Below are positions 26,541 through 34,783 of a stretch of 64,000 nucleotides of DNA, in pieces. Source of the stretch: Erysipelotrichales bacterium. GTDB lineage: Bacteria; Bacillota_I; Bacilli_A; Erysipelotrichales; Erysipelotrichaceae. Position 1 is the first letter of the stretch. The number at the start of each line of letters is the position of its first letter. The translations under genes and the position numbers were made by a program. The notes beneath the pieces are model-generated. The model worked only from the letters and a program-made list of their open reading frames with translations. It did not search any database and had not been told where the DNA came from. The stretch lies in the NCBI GenBank assembly GCA_910576345.1, contig CAJTIT010000018.1, forward strand, positions 1 to 64,000, written 5' to 3'.

Positions 26541-27263
26541 TTAATTATCTCGCTGATTCTTTTTATACGCCATTTGAAATAACACAATACCGGCCACGAT
26601 CCAAAATAACATGGTAGCCAAACATATCAAATTATCCATACAAAAGAAGTCTACGTTATTCTGCACATTTTCAAACATCAATTGAAGCGCATAGGTCGGC
26701 ATGCATTTGCCGATCATTGCCATGATGTCATTGAATGTGGCAAACATTGCCGGCAAATAAAGAATCAACATAAATGGTGTAGATAATGTGCTTGCGGATG
26801 CTTGATCTTTTGCAAGAATGCCAACCATGGAACCAAAAAAGATAATCGCAATTCCAGCCAATAAAGATAAGCCCAAAAATGCAGGAAGCAATTCTGCATT
26901 CATTTCACACAGAAAGAAGTTAATGGTTGACATGACCAAGATATAAAGAAAGCTAACCAGTGATTTAGATAATAAAAATTCTAATCCGGAAACATCGGAC
27001 AACATCAAGGTTCGCATCGTATTTTTTTCTTTTTCTTCCGCAATCATGGAACTTTGAACCGATAATGGTATTGTAGCCAAAATCAGATTTTGACACATAT
27101 TCAAAATATACAGATGATCTTGAAGCTGATCGAACAGAAGATAGTTGAACAAAACACCAAACAGTATTGGCAAAAGAAGCATTGCCATCACATTTTTGTT
27201 TTTTAAAGACAAATTGAAATCTTTTAAAAACAACGCTTTTATTTTATAAAATCGAAGTCTCAT
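26541..27263 (-). CDS. ABC-2 type transporter permease
   Basis: 240 residues with six transmembrane segments typical of ABC-2 permeases; SMIAEEKEKNTMRTLMLS near 72-89 is the coupling-helix region that touches the ATPase. The substrate is not evident; such small two-gene exporters often handle antibiotics, peptides or lipids. Its start overlaps the ATPase stop by one base (TAATG). A weak 5-bp hairpin (CCGTT / AACGG, 26516-26530) lies just after the stop. Confidence 0.85.
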   Translation of the reverse strand: MRLRFYKIKALFLKDFNLSLKNKNVMAMLLLPILFGVLFNYLLFDQLQDHLYILNMCQNLILATIPLSVQSSMIAEEKEKNTMRTLMLSDVSGLEFLLSKSLVSFLYILVMSTINFFLCEMNAELLPAFLGLSLLAGIAIIFFGSMVGILAKDQASASTLSTPFMLILYLPAMFATFNDIMAMIGKCMPTYALQLMFENVQNNVDFFCMDNLICLATMLFWIVAGIVLFQMAYKKNQRDN

Positions 27264-28102
27264 TATAACTCCCTCCCCGTAATATTTAAAAAGATTGTTT
27301 TTAAATCCGGTTCCACAGAATGGATCGTTAAAATCTCATTGTCCATTTTTGATAAAATGGAAATAAGTTCTTTCTTGTCTTTGGTCGTTTGAATCATATC
27401 GCCTTGATTTGTTTGGATGCAAATACAATTATTTGCATATTTAACTTTCAGTTCTTGTGGATTGCCGCATTCCATAATGTGACCTTGATGTAAAAATGCG
27501 ACACGATCACATAGCTTATCGGCTTCCTCCATATTATGCGTGGTTAAAAATATCGTCGTTCCTTCCTTATTTAAATCCAAAATGATTTTATGGACTGCTT
27601 CCGATGTGGCCGGATCAAGTGCGCTGGTAGGTTCATCCAGAAATAATAAGCGCGGCTTATGCAGGATGACAGTCGCAAACATCAAACGCTGACGCATTCC
27701 TCTTGACAATTTTTTGACTAGTTTTTTCTCTTGTCCTTCGAGTTTTAATTTCGCCAATACTTCTTTTATATTTGCTTTTTTCAAATGTCGAATATCCGCA
27801 AACAGTTTCAAATTTTCATATACACTCAAATTATCATATAGACCACTGTTATCCGATAAAATTCCGATTTGCGCATATAAGTCATGATCGTTGTTTTTCA
27901 CATTTTTTTGAAAAACCTGTACGATCCCTTCATCCTGACGCAATTGTCCACTCAACAGTTTCATCGTGGTGGTCTTGCCTGCACCACTGGGGCCCAAAAA
28001 GCCAAAGATCTCTCCTGCTTGTACCGTGAAATTTAAGTCATCCAAAGCTTTCACCGTTGAAAAAGCCAAAGAGACGTGTTCCATCTTCATGATTTCATTC
28101 AT
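27263..28102 (-). CDS. ABC transporter ATP-binding protein
   Basis: 279 residues. Walker A GPSGAGKTT near 38-46, Q-loop region near 85, signature LSRGMRQRL near 131-139, Walker B LLFLDEPTSALD near 151-162 and the switch His in LTTHNMEEAD near 184-193. The C-terminal ~70 residues form an extra domain common in DrrA/BcrA-like exporters. AAAGGAGG precedes the ATG. It forms an exporter with the following permease. Confidence 0.92.
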   Translation of the reverse strand: MNEIMKMEHVSLAFSTVKALDDLNFTVQAGEIFGFLGPSGAGKTTTMKLLSGQLRQDEGIVQVFQKNVKNNDHDLYAQIGILSDNSGLYDNLSVYENLKLFADIRHLKKANIKEVLAKLKLEGQEKKLVKKLSRGMRQRLMFATVILHKPRLLFLDEPTSALDPATSEAVHKIILDLNKEGTTIFLTTHNMEEADKLCDRVAFLHQGHIMECGNPQELKVKYANNCICIQTNQGDMIQTTKDKKELISILSKMDNEILTIHSVEPDLKTIFLNITGREL

Positions 28103-28128
28103 CGCTGTTCCTCCTTTAATGCCTCTAT

Positions 28129-28156
28129 TATACTACTTTGACAATCAATGTAAATA
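28129..28156 (-). promoter_or_regulatory. Promoter of the ABC transporter operon
   Basis: Minus-strand TTTACA (28151-28156), 16-base spacer, TATAAT (28129-28134). Confidence 0.75.
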
Positions 28157-28194
28157 TTAAATACATCAGATTTTTTCAATGAAAATACAATTTC

Positions 28195-28404
28195 TTAATC
28201 GAAATAAAACAAATCTTCAAATGTTTTGTCCAGTGCGATACATAATACGAGTGCCAATTTAGCGGTAGGCGAAAATTGCCCTGTTTCAATAGAACTAATC
28301 GTATTACGTGAAACGCCTACCAATTTCGCAAGCTGATCTTGTGATAATTTCTTTTCTGTTCTTGCTTCTTTCAGATGATTTTTCAATATAAGTTTATCAA
28401 CCAA
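28195..28404 (-). CDS. XRE-family (Cro/CI-like) transcriptional regulator
   Basis: 69 residues, a single helix-turn-helix domain: LKEARTEKKLSQDQLAKLVGVSRNTISSIETG near 11-42, then the fifth helix (ALVLCIALDKTFEDLFYFD). Start is a TTG at 28404 with GAGG 7 bases before it. It lies 31 bases after the DUF6442 gene on the same strand and resembles the YozG/immR-type small regulators that control a neighbouring membrane protein. The direct repeats around the upstream promoter (28764-28837) are candidate binding sites. Confidence 0.9.
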   Translation of the reverse strand: MVDKLILKNHLKEARTEKKLSQDQLAKLVGVSRNTISSIETGQFSPTAKLALVLCIALDKTFEDLFYFD

Positions 28405-28435
28405 GTCGTTACCTCACTTTCATCATATACAAATA

Positions 28436-28741
28436 TCAATGTCCCATCATAAACCGGATCGTGGAAATAACAAAGACCACCAACATCAAAATGCCAATCC
28501 ATACGTTTAAAGTTTCTTTGCACTTGATAAATTTGTAAATATGGCCGACAGCCACGGAAATGGATACCGTAGCGGTTAAATCCATGATGGGATACCCTTG
28601 CATATCTCTTAAAAAAGAAAAGATGGCAGCCGCAATTATCATCGTGCAATAGGTCCACTTTATAGACTTATCACGGATTTGAAGTTCCATTTCATCACTG
28701 TTTTCCTTTTGTGCTTTTCTCAATACTTCTTCTTTGTTCAT
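28436..28741 (-). CDS. DUF6442-like small membrane protein
   Basis: 101 residues. A charged helical N-terminus (MNKEEVLRKAQKENSDEMELQIRDKSIKW) leads to three membrane helices (about 32-50, 57-75, 80-97) with a WIGILMLVVFVISTIRFM end. This pattern matches DUF6442 proteins, which commonly sit with an XRE regulator as here. Function unknown. ATG at 28741 follows AGGAGAA; the longer frame to 28768 would start inside a repeat and lacks a site. Confidence 0.7.
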   Translation of the reverse strand: MNKEEVLRKAQKENSDEMELQIRDKSIKWTYCTMIIAAAIFSFLRDMQGYPIMDLTATVSISVAVGHIYKFIKCKETLNVWIGILMLVVFVISTIRFMMGH

Positions 28742-28763
28742 AACATTTCTCCTGTTCTTCATT

Positions 28764-28837
28764 ACCAAGTTTTATTGGCGAATCAATCATATCATAGCCA
28801 AGTTTTATTGTCAATAAATTTGACAAGTTTTATTTGC
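28764..28837. repeat. Three direct repeats of an 11-mer around a promoter
   Basis: CAAGTTTTATT occurs three times on the plus strand, starting at 28766, 28799 and 28824; flanking bases extend the first two copies to CCAAGTTTTATTG. Read on the minus strand, the copies lie upstream of the -35, inside the -35/-10 spacer and just after the -10 of the DUF6442-XRE promoter. This is a likely operator set for the XRE protein. Confidence 0.75.
28786..28814 (-). promoter_or_regulatory. Promoter of the DUF6442-XRE pair
   Basis: Minus-strand TTGACA (28809-28814), 17-base spacer, TATGAT (28786-28791). The middle direct repeat fills the spacer. Confidence 0.85.
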
Positions 28838-29025
28838 AAACATATTGATATAAGAATGTTCATATAAAAAAAACCAAGAGAATCTTTGGTTTATAATGTA
28901 TCATTTGTTAATAAATCATCTTGTTTTACCATGTTTAGGTTGTATTTCTTTTTTTAATTTTGAATAAATTTTTTCATGTATAAAACACATACGACTGCTC
29001 ACAATAATGTCAGGAGGTAATAGAA

Positions 29026-29271
29026 ATGAAAAAAGAAAAATCAAGCAAAAAAGAGCGCTTTGTGGCAGCTCGCCGTAACCCTGATGGAACTTTAAGTGAA
29101 TTCAAAAGTAGCACAGGAAAAGTTTACGATTACGAACAGGCTTTGGAAGCAGTAGAAGCCGGAAAAATCGAAAACGCTTTGCCTTTTACCGGTCGTGATG
29201 GCGCTCGTCATATCCGTGGTTTAAATGACGGTAACGAATCCACAAACTTACGTAACCTGAAAGAGTTTTAA
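29026..29271 (+). CDS. DUF3892 small protein
   Basis: 81 residues, highly charged and soluble. The pattern RFVAARRNPDGTLSEFKSSTGKVYDYEQALEAVEAGKIENA near 12-52 and FTGRDGARHIRGLNDG near 54-69 fits the DUF3892 family, whose function is unknown. AGGAGG lies 8 bases before the ATG. The gene stands alone with a strong terminator, suggesting an abundant small protein. Confidence 0.78.
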   Translation: MKKEKSSKKERFVAARRNPDGTLSEFKSSTGKVYDYEQALEAVEAGKIENALPFTGRDGARHIRGLNDGNESTNLRNLKEF

Positions 29272-29279
29272 TGATTCAA

Positions 29280-29330
29280 AGATACAGTGAAGAAGGAATA
29301 TTCCTTATATATCACTGTATCTCTTTTTTT
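29280..29330 (+). terminator. Terminator after the DUF3892 gene
   Basis: Outer stem AGATACAGTGA / TCACTGTATCT (11 bp) with an inner AAGGAA / TTCCTT hairpin, followed by seven T. Confidence 0.9.
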
Positions 29331-29335
29331 GAAAT

Positions 29336-30448
29336 CTAATTCATTTCTGAATCCATCATATCATAAAGTGAAATGTCATGAAAAAATGTATATGTATTGT
29401 AAAGAAACATAATTTCGGTAATATCTTCTTCCAATATAATCGATTGTAGCCTATCATAACTCAGCCTTGGATCGATCATAATGATTTTTTGATAATGCGG
29501 AAGTAAAAACGGTACAAAACAATTCGCATAACTGTCCTTGATTAATAACAACGTTCGATTGTAATCATTGGCAATATCAATATCCACTCTGGCATGATTG
29601 CCGCCCAAAAACACTTCATAAGGATTGGCGCTGTATTGTTTTTCTTTCACATACAGTGAAGATGATTGTTCTTGTTCTTCCACATAACGTATCAAATAAG
29701 TAAGTTGTTCATCACTTTGATATATTTCCAGACGATCCTTCAAAAAAAAGCCGGATCGGTTGCTCAAAGTGCCATAAAATGCATCATTGACGGTCAGTGT
29801 TTCATAGGATAATTGTGAATTTAACTTGCGCTGTCTGCGCCATGCATCATATACAACATAGGCTCCATGCGTTGTCCAATGATGGTCTCCGCGATAATAT
29901 AAATCGTTTCGCTGACTTTCTAACAACGCTTTTTTTGCATCAAAAATATAAAAATCATCCGACAATTGATTTAAAAACCAGCTTTGATTATAAGTCTCCT
30001 GCTTCAACATTGCTTTCAGATGATCAGGAACGATTACTCCAGATTTGCTTGGCACCAAAAGAAAGTCAAAACGAATTCCATGATTTTTCTTCGCAAATGC
30101 ATTCAGATTTTCAGCCAACGCTTTCCATTTGATTTCATCTACGACTTCACTTTTTTGATACAGTTGCTGGTTCCCGATCAAAACGCCATTGACCTCTCTT
30201 ACTCCTAAAACATACTGACTGAGCGCATGCAGATGCTGGAAACCGTCACGCTTTGGCATGTGATCATTCAGCGCCTGTTCCATCTTTTCACTATAAGATC
30301 CTGACAAAAACGATGAGATGGAAAAAGAAGGATACGATGAAAGATCACGATTTTCCCATGCATTATGTGTTTCCTTGGAACAAATCGCATGTATCAACGA
30401 TAAAATGAGAAACAAAATCAATATAGGCAAAAAACGAATCGTCTTCAT
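29336..30448 (-). CDS. DHHW-family (AlgJ/AlgX-like) surface O-acylation protein
   Basis: 370 residues. An N-terminal signal anchor (about 5-22) precedes an SGNH-like domain. The family motif DHHW occurs in YYRGDHHWTTHGAYVVY, and a later LLIKDSYANCFVPFL supplies the probable nucleophile serine. By analogy with AlgJ/AlgX it would move acyl groups brought across the membrane by the MBOAT protein onto a surface polymer. ATG at 30448 follows GGAGAGGTG; the longer frame to 30529 runs into the MBOAT gene. Last gene of the cassette, 23 bases after the MBOAT stop. Confidence 0.85.
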   Translation of the reverse strand: MKTIRFLPILILFLILSLIHAICSKETHNAWENRDLSSYPSFSISSFLSGSYSEKMEQALNDHMPKRDGFQHLHALSQYVLGVREVNGVLIGNQQLYQKSEVVDEIKWKALAENLNAFAKKNHGIRFDFLLVPSKSGVIVPDHLKAMLKQETYNQSWFLNQLSDDFYIFDAKKALLESQRNDLYYRGDHHWTTHGAYVVYDAWRRQRKLNSQLSYETLTVNDAFYGTLSNRSGFFLKDRLEIYQSDEQLTYLIRYVEEQEQSSSLYVKEKQYSANPYEVFLGGNHARVDIDIANDYNRTLLLIKDSYANCFVPFLLPHYQKIIMIDPRLSYDRLQSIILEEDITEIMFLYNTYTFFHDISLYDMMDSEMN

Positions 30449-30471
30449 CAGCACCTCTCCTTTCCATATCA

Positions 30472-31857
30472 TCAAAACTGTGTATATAAAAACGTCTGAT
30501 AACCATTCGCAATCAAATACGAAAAGCATAATATTAAAAGCAGTGAAAACAAAATCACATCAATCAATTCATGATAGCGAAACCGACGATAAATCTGCGT
30601 GATAAATAATTTACCATAAGGTACGCCAATTAACAGCACCAACAGGAAAAAACTTCCATATGTTTGTAAATAATAAAGACTGTCAGAAGAAAACAGTGGT
30701 GCCGATGCTAGAAAAAACATATGACTTAATTGATATAAAAGATCGCTGAAATCGGTATTTGCAAATAACACCCATCCCAAATTGACAAGAAAAAACGTAT
30801 AGCACCAGCACATGAATTTTGGCAGTAAACGTAAGAAATGCTTTAAAAATAAACTCTCAATCAATAAAATCACCGCATAATAGAAGCCCCATAAAAGGAA
30901 ATTCCATGAAGTGCCATGCCAAAGACCGGTCAATAACCAAACAATGAGTAAATTACGCACATATTTCATACGACCTAAGCGGCTGCCACCAAGCGGTATA
31001 TACACATAGTCACGAAACCATTGTGATAATGAAATATGCCAACGATGCCAAAAATCACGGATAGACAGCGCATGATATGGATGATGGAAATTCTCCATCA
31101 GCCGATAACCAAACATATTCGCAATTCCGTTGGCCATCATAGAATAGCCGGCAAAGTCAAAATACAGCTGTAACGTAAATGCGATGGATGCCAGCCATAC
31201 CCCTAGCACACTGTTGTCCAGTCTTATCTGCGTCGCAACAACCGCAAAATGATCTGCCAAAAGCAGTTTTTGCGCCATTCCGATCACAAAAAGACGCGCT
31301 CCATGCTCCATCAATGTCATGGTCAACTTTACCGTTTGATTTTCTTTAACAAAGCGATGATAAGGCATAATAGGACCCATCAATAGCTTTGGAAAAAACG
31401 TAAGATAGGTAAACGTCATCAGCCATCCGCAGTCGCTCACCCGTCTTCGATAAATATCACTCAAATACGAAATGGCAGAAAACAAGACAAAGGAACACCC
31501 CAAAGGCATGATCCACTGCTCCATGTCTGCTTGTCCATTAGACAAATGCCAAATCCATTTAAACAATACATCATCAAATTTAAAGTAAAACAACAGAAAC
31601 ACACAGGCGATGCACCCAAGCCAAAGCAGCTGTTTACGCGATCGTTCATCTTGTTCATATGTAATCCATTTACCTAATCCATAAGTCAATGCACAAAGCG
31701 CGATGAGTCCAAAAACATACAGCGGTTCCCCCCATGCGTAGAACATCAGACTGGAAACGATCATCAAAAGATGCTTTCCTTTGGAAGGAAGAACAAATTG
31801 TAAACAGAATGTAATGGGTAAAAACAAACATAGAAAGGAAAATGACAGATAACTCAT
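30472..31857 (-). CDS. MBOAT O-acyltransferase (AlgI/DltB-like)
   Basis: 461 residues, about 11 transmembrane helices. Conserved MBOAT motifs: HPYHALSIRDFWHRWHISLSQWFRDYVYIPLGGSR near 255-290 and the catalytic His in LTGLWHGTSWNFLLWG near 312-327. It would transfer acetyl or another acyl group from a cytoplasmic donor through the membrane to the partner proteins encoded beside it. The start overlaps the DUF4358 stop by 4 bases (ATGA). The acceptor polymer is unknown; no alanine-loading dltA/dltC is present, so this is not a canonical Dlt system. Confidence 0.92.
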   Translation of the reverse strand: MSYLSFSFLCLFLPITFCLQFVLPSKGKHLLMIVSSLMFYAWGEPLYVFGLIALCALTYGLGKWITYEQDERSRKQLLWLGCIACVFLLFYFKFDDVLFKWIWHLSNGQADMEQWIMPLGCSFVLFSAISYLSDIYRRRVSDCGWLMTFTYLTFFPKLLMGPIMPYHRFVKENQTVKLTMTLMEHGARLFVIGMAQKLLLADHFAVVATQIRLDNSVLGVWLASIAFTLQLYFDFAGYSMMANGIANMFGYRLMENFHHPYHALSIRDFWHRWHISLSQWFRDYVYIPLGGSRLGRMKYVRNLLIVWLLTGLWHGTSWNFLLWGFYYAVILLIESLFLKHFLRLLPKFMCWCYTFFLVNLGWVLFANTDFSDLLYQLSHMFFLASAPLFSSDSLYYLQTYGSFFLLVLLIGVPYGKLFITQIYRRFRYHELIDVILFSLLLILCFSYLIANGYQTFLYTQF

Positions 31858-32339
31858 GATTCAATCCCCTTTCCTTGTTCGATTTCTTCTTGCAGTTCAT
31901 CCGCATATTTGGAGACGATGCACAAGACATGTTCTCCATAAGGAACGATCACTGCTTGTTTTAACAGAGCCACTTGGTCGTCTCCATATCCTTCAAACGA
32001 TATAATTTGATTCCGGATATGCGCCTTGCATGCGGCAATGATCTCCTCTTGCTGTTTCTTATTTTTTGCAGTAAACAAAGCCGCTTCTTCCACATCCATC
32101 ACACTTTCCTTTCTCCATACATGTGCAGATTCATACTGATTGGAATCTAAATGATAAAAGCGGCGAATCATTCTGGCATCAGCTTCGATCATATCTTTGG
32201 TTAACGGATGTTGTTTCATCACATGTTCGATTTGCTCACGTGTCATTGTTTCTTTTTTATGCATGGCGGGCATGGCGATCAAGATTAAACACATGATACA
32301 TAAGCATATATAGGCAGCCAATATACTTTTTTTCACCAT
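31854..32339 (-). CDS. DUF4358 membrane-anchored protein of the acylation cassette
   Basis: About 161 residues. One N-terminal transmembrane anchor (MVKKSILAAYICLCIMCLILIA) and an extracytoplasmic DUF4358 domain (LDSNQYESAHVWRKES...EVEEAALFTAKNKKQQEEI...IVPYGEHVLCIVSK). Function unknown, but DUF4358 genes recur beside MBOAT acyltransferases in Firmicutes, and here it sits between the esterase and the MBOAT, overlapping both. Start ATG at 32339 has AAGGAGG upstream; GTG at 32336 is an equally spaced alternative. Confidence 0.75.
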   Translation of the reverse strand: MVKKSILAAYICLCIMCLILIAMPAMHKKETMTREQIEHVMKQHPLTKDMIEADARMIRRFYHLDSNQYESAHVWRKESVMDVEEAALFTAKNKKQQEEIIAACKAHIRNQIISFEGYGDDQVALLKQAVIVPYGEHVLCIVSKYADELQEEIEQGKGIES

Positions 32340-33094
32340 CCCACCTCCTTCAGCATATGTTCCAACCAAAGCGGATAAAAACTGCTTTTGGGATGTACAC
32401 CGTCGCTCTCATAATCCGCAGAATTTTTTAACAGCTTCGTATTATCAATAAACATCAGATTTTCTTTTTCACAATATGTTTGCAAAGCTTGATTGAAAGC
32501 ATCCACATAGGCAAAAGAAGGTGTGCTGGCAATCGCATGCGCATCAATCGGCAAAATCGAATTGACATAGATGCTGGTATGTGGGAGCTTTCTTCGGATA
32601 TGGTTCACCGTTTCTTCATAGGCAGCGATAAAAAGTTGTGCATCCCCACGAAAATAAATAAGATCATTCATACCGTAATTTAAAAATAATGCTTCCGGAG
32701 ATAATTGAACTGCTTTGTTGATTTCTTCATCGCAATTATTAATGCGTCTGCCACGTTTATAGATCGCCTGATTGGCATCCAACAGCTGATAAGCATATAG
32801 ACCCTCCACAATAGAATCCCCCAATATAACAGCATTTCCAAAACGGATCTTCATTCGCTCCTCTTTGGTATGCGCACCTTTAAGAAGACGACTTTTTTCA
32901 AAGTGTTTCAACTGTTCTTTGATTTTGTTTAAATCTCTTGATTCCAATTTGGACAAATAAGTTTCTCCTTCATCCAAACGTGAAGAGGAAGAACGCTCTC
33001 CCATTATATGCAACAAGAAAAAAGACGACAGAAAAACAAATAGAAGGATTCCGATTTGTTTCAAATCATTATGACGTTTTTCTTTTTTCCACAT
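32333..33094 (-). CDS. Membrane-anchored SGNH/GDSL hydrolase of the acylation cassette
   Basis: 253 residues. A basic start and transmembrane anchor (about 12-30) are followed by an SGNH hydrolase with block I GDSIVEG near 91-97 (Ser), block III LNYGMNDL near 141-148 (Asn) and block V DGVHP near 231-235 (Asp/His). The catalytic set is complete. It could place or remove O-acyl groups on a surface polymer. It lies 13 bases after the membrane-protein gene and overlaps the DUF4358 gene by 7 bases. Confidence 0.87.
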   Translation of the reverse strand: MWKKEKRHNDLKQIGILLFVFLSSFFLLHIMGERSSSSRLDEGETYLSKLESRDLNKIKEQLKHFEKSRLLKGAHTKEERMKIRFGNAVILGDSIVEGLYAYQLLDANQAIYKRGRRINNCDEEINKAVQLSPEALFLNYGMNDLIYFRGDAQLFIAAYEETVNHIRRKLPHTSIYVNSILPIDAHAIASTPSFAYVDAFNQALQTYCEKENLMFIDNTKLLKNSADYESDGVHPKSSFYPLWLEHMLKEVGW

Positions 33095-33106
33095 ATCTAT
33101 CGTCCT

Positions 33107-33697
33107 TTACTCATCTTCTTTTACTTCCACAACATGATATTGCAATGCCTTTCCATACTTTGGAAAATAATAACCCACCAGCATAACAATCATTCCTATC
33201 AACATAAAAACCGACACCGCTCCCATACCAATCGCAACCATATGCAATACAGCGATGAGTTCATATACGCTGAAAGAATGCATGCCGGTATAAAATGCGG
33301 CGATCCCTAGTGGTATACATGCGATCATGAACACAATGATCATTCGCTTGATCCACTTCATCTCTTCCCTTGTCAACAAAACGATCCAAGCCGCAAGTGT
33401 GATCATTTCAAAAACAGATATCGACTGCACAATTACCAGAAAAATAGATTTTAAATTTGCGGTTGTGAGGGATTGGATGGATACGATCATTCTGGACACA
33501 AACGTATAAGGCATGAACCACGAATCATAAATGAGCGCAAACAGATCTTCATATTGATGTACATTTAAAATGGATATGGCCAAAATCAAATACGGAAGTA
33601 AAAGGATACAACCTACAATCAATGTGATGATACAAAACAAAGCATATCGCTTTTCTTTCGTATCTACCCAATGATCCATCCGTGCAATTATTGACAC
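33107..33697 (-). CDS. Unknown four-helix membrane protein
   Basis: About 196 residues from a GTG at 33697 (AAAGGAG 10 bases upstream), or 190 from ATG at 33679. Four hydrophobic segments: residues ~20-43, ~62-85 (as MIVSIQSLT...FLVIVQSISVFEMITL), ~105-130 and ~150-180. I recognise no family. The N-terminus is charged (MDHWVDTKEKRYAL) and the C-terminal tail is acidic (VVEVKEDE). It overlaps trmL and runs 13 bases before the SGNH gene, so it bridges the housekeeping genes and the acylation cassette and may serve the latter. Confidence 0.7.
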   Translation of the reverse strand: MSIIARMDHWVDTKEKRYALFCIITLIVGCILLLPYLILAISILNVHQYEDLFALIYDSWFMPYTFVSRMIVSIQSLTTANLKSIFLVIVQSISVFEMITLAAWIVLLTREEMKWIKRMIIVFMIACIPLGIAAFYTGMHSFSVYELIAVLHMVAIGMGAVSVFMLIGMIVMLVGYYFPKYGKALQYHVVEVKEDE

Positions 33698-34197
33698 AGC
33701 CAATCCTCTCCTTTGATCACTTCCACTTTGGAAAGTCCAGGATATTGTAACTGCCGTTCGACTTCGTATACGATAATCGCCGCACAATTGGAAAGATTGA
33801 GCGATCGTGCGTTTTCTACCATTGGCAAACGCATACAGTGATCCAAATGCTTGGATAAAATATGCGCAGGAATACCTGTGCTTTCTTTTCCCAAAATCAA
33901 ATAAATATCGCCTTGACATGCATCGAAATGAATATCGGAAGGTGCTTGTTTTGCATAGCGTGTCATAAAATAATAATTTTCACTTGGATGCCGAGTTATG
34001 AAATCTTCCCAGTCTTCATAAAGTTGATAAGAAACATCTTTGATATAATCCATGGCGCTGCGGCGCAGATGCTTTTCATCCAGTTGAAAACCCAATGGCT
34101 TGATCAAGTGCAAAGCTGTATTTGTGGCCATACAAGTACGCATGATGTTACCGGTATTTTGTGGTATTTCCGGTTCGTACAATACAATATGGATCAT
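33688..34197 (-). CDS. trmL: tRNA (cytidine/uridine-34-2'-O)-methyltransferase TrmL
   Basis: 169 residues, a minimal SPOUT methylase. Motifs: MIHIVLYEPEIPQNTGNIMRTC at the start, LYLILGKESTGIP near 103-114 and MENARSLNLSNCAAIIVYE near 128-147, which form the trefoil-knot SAM site. It methylates the ribose of the wobble base in tRNA-Leu species. ATG at 34197 with GGAGG 9 bases upstream; one base after the rdgB stop. Confidence 0.93.
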   Translation of the reverse strand: MIHIVLYEPEIPQNTGNIMRTCMATNTALHLIKPLGFQLDEKHLRRSAMDYIKDVSYQLYEDWEDFITRHPSENYYFMTRYAKQAPSDIHFDACQGDIYLILGKESTGIPAHILSKHLDHCMRLPMVENARSLNLSNCAAIIVYEVERQLQYPGLSKVEVIKGEDWLCQ

Positions 34198-34198
34198 A

Positions 34199-34783
34199 TT
34201 ATTGATCCTCCAAATAAGCAATCAGTTTTGCGCATGCCCTACTTCGATGCGATACCTCATTTTTTAATGACTCTGAAACATTGGCCAATGTTGTGTGAAA
34301 CGGCGGATAATAAAAAATCGGATCATAGCCAAATCCATGTTCTCCCAAAATCTGATCATGGATTTTCCCTTCCACAACGCCTGTAAACACATGTTGTAAT
34401 GTTTCTGATTCCACATACGCAATGGCACATACAAATTGGGCGCCTTTATCTTCTGAATTTTGTACTTGCGCTAATATTTCTCTATTTTTGATATCGTAAT
34501 CTGTATCATATCCCATAAAACGCGCGCTGTAAATACCCGGAGCGCCATCCATCGCATTGACACATAGACCGGAATCATCCGCAATGACCGGCATTTTGAC
34601 AATCTTGTGAACTGCGCTTGCCTTTATCAGCGCATTTTCTTCAAATGTGCTACCGTTTTCTTCAATTTCAAGCGGTTCTGCAAGATCCAAAAGACTTTTC
34701 ACTTCATATCCCAGTGGCTTTAGCAATGCCTCAAATTCATTTACTTTATGTGCGTTGCTTGTCGCAATCATCAGTTGTTTCAT
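34199..34783 (-). CDS. rdgB: XTP/dITP diphosphatase (RdgB/HAM1)
   Basis: 194 residues. MIATSNAHKVNEFEALL near 5-21, IEENGSTFEENALIKA near 40-55, VIADDSGLCVNAMDGAPGIYSARF near 68-91 and GFGYDPIFYYP near 150-160 are the family blocks. It hydrolyses non-canonical purine nucleoside triphosphates and so keeps inosine and xanthosine out of DNA. ATG at 34783 overlaps the radical SAM stop (ATGA). Confidence 0.94.
   Translation of the reverse strand: MKQLMIATSNAHKVNEFEALLKPLGYEVKSLLDLAEPLEIEENGSTFEENALIKASAVHKIVKMPVIADDSGLCVNAMDGAPGIYSARFMGYDTDYDIKNREILAQVQNSEDKGAQFVCAIAYVESETLQHVFTGVVEGKIHDQILGEHGFGYDPIFYYPPFHTTLANVSESLKNEVSHRSRACAKLIAYLEDQ

Noticed and set aside
30472-31857. Canonical Dlt D-alanylation operon
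   Set aside because: The MBOAT protein resembles DltB, but dltA, dltC and dltD are absent; the partners are SGNH, DUF4358 and DHHW proteins.
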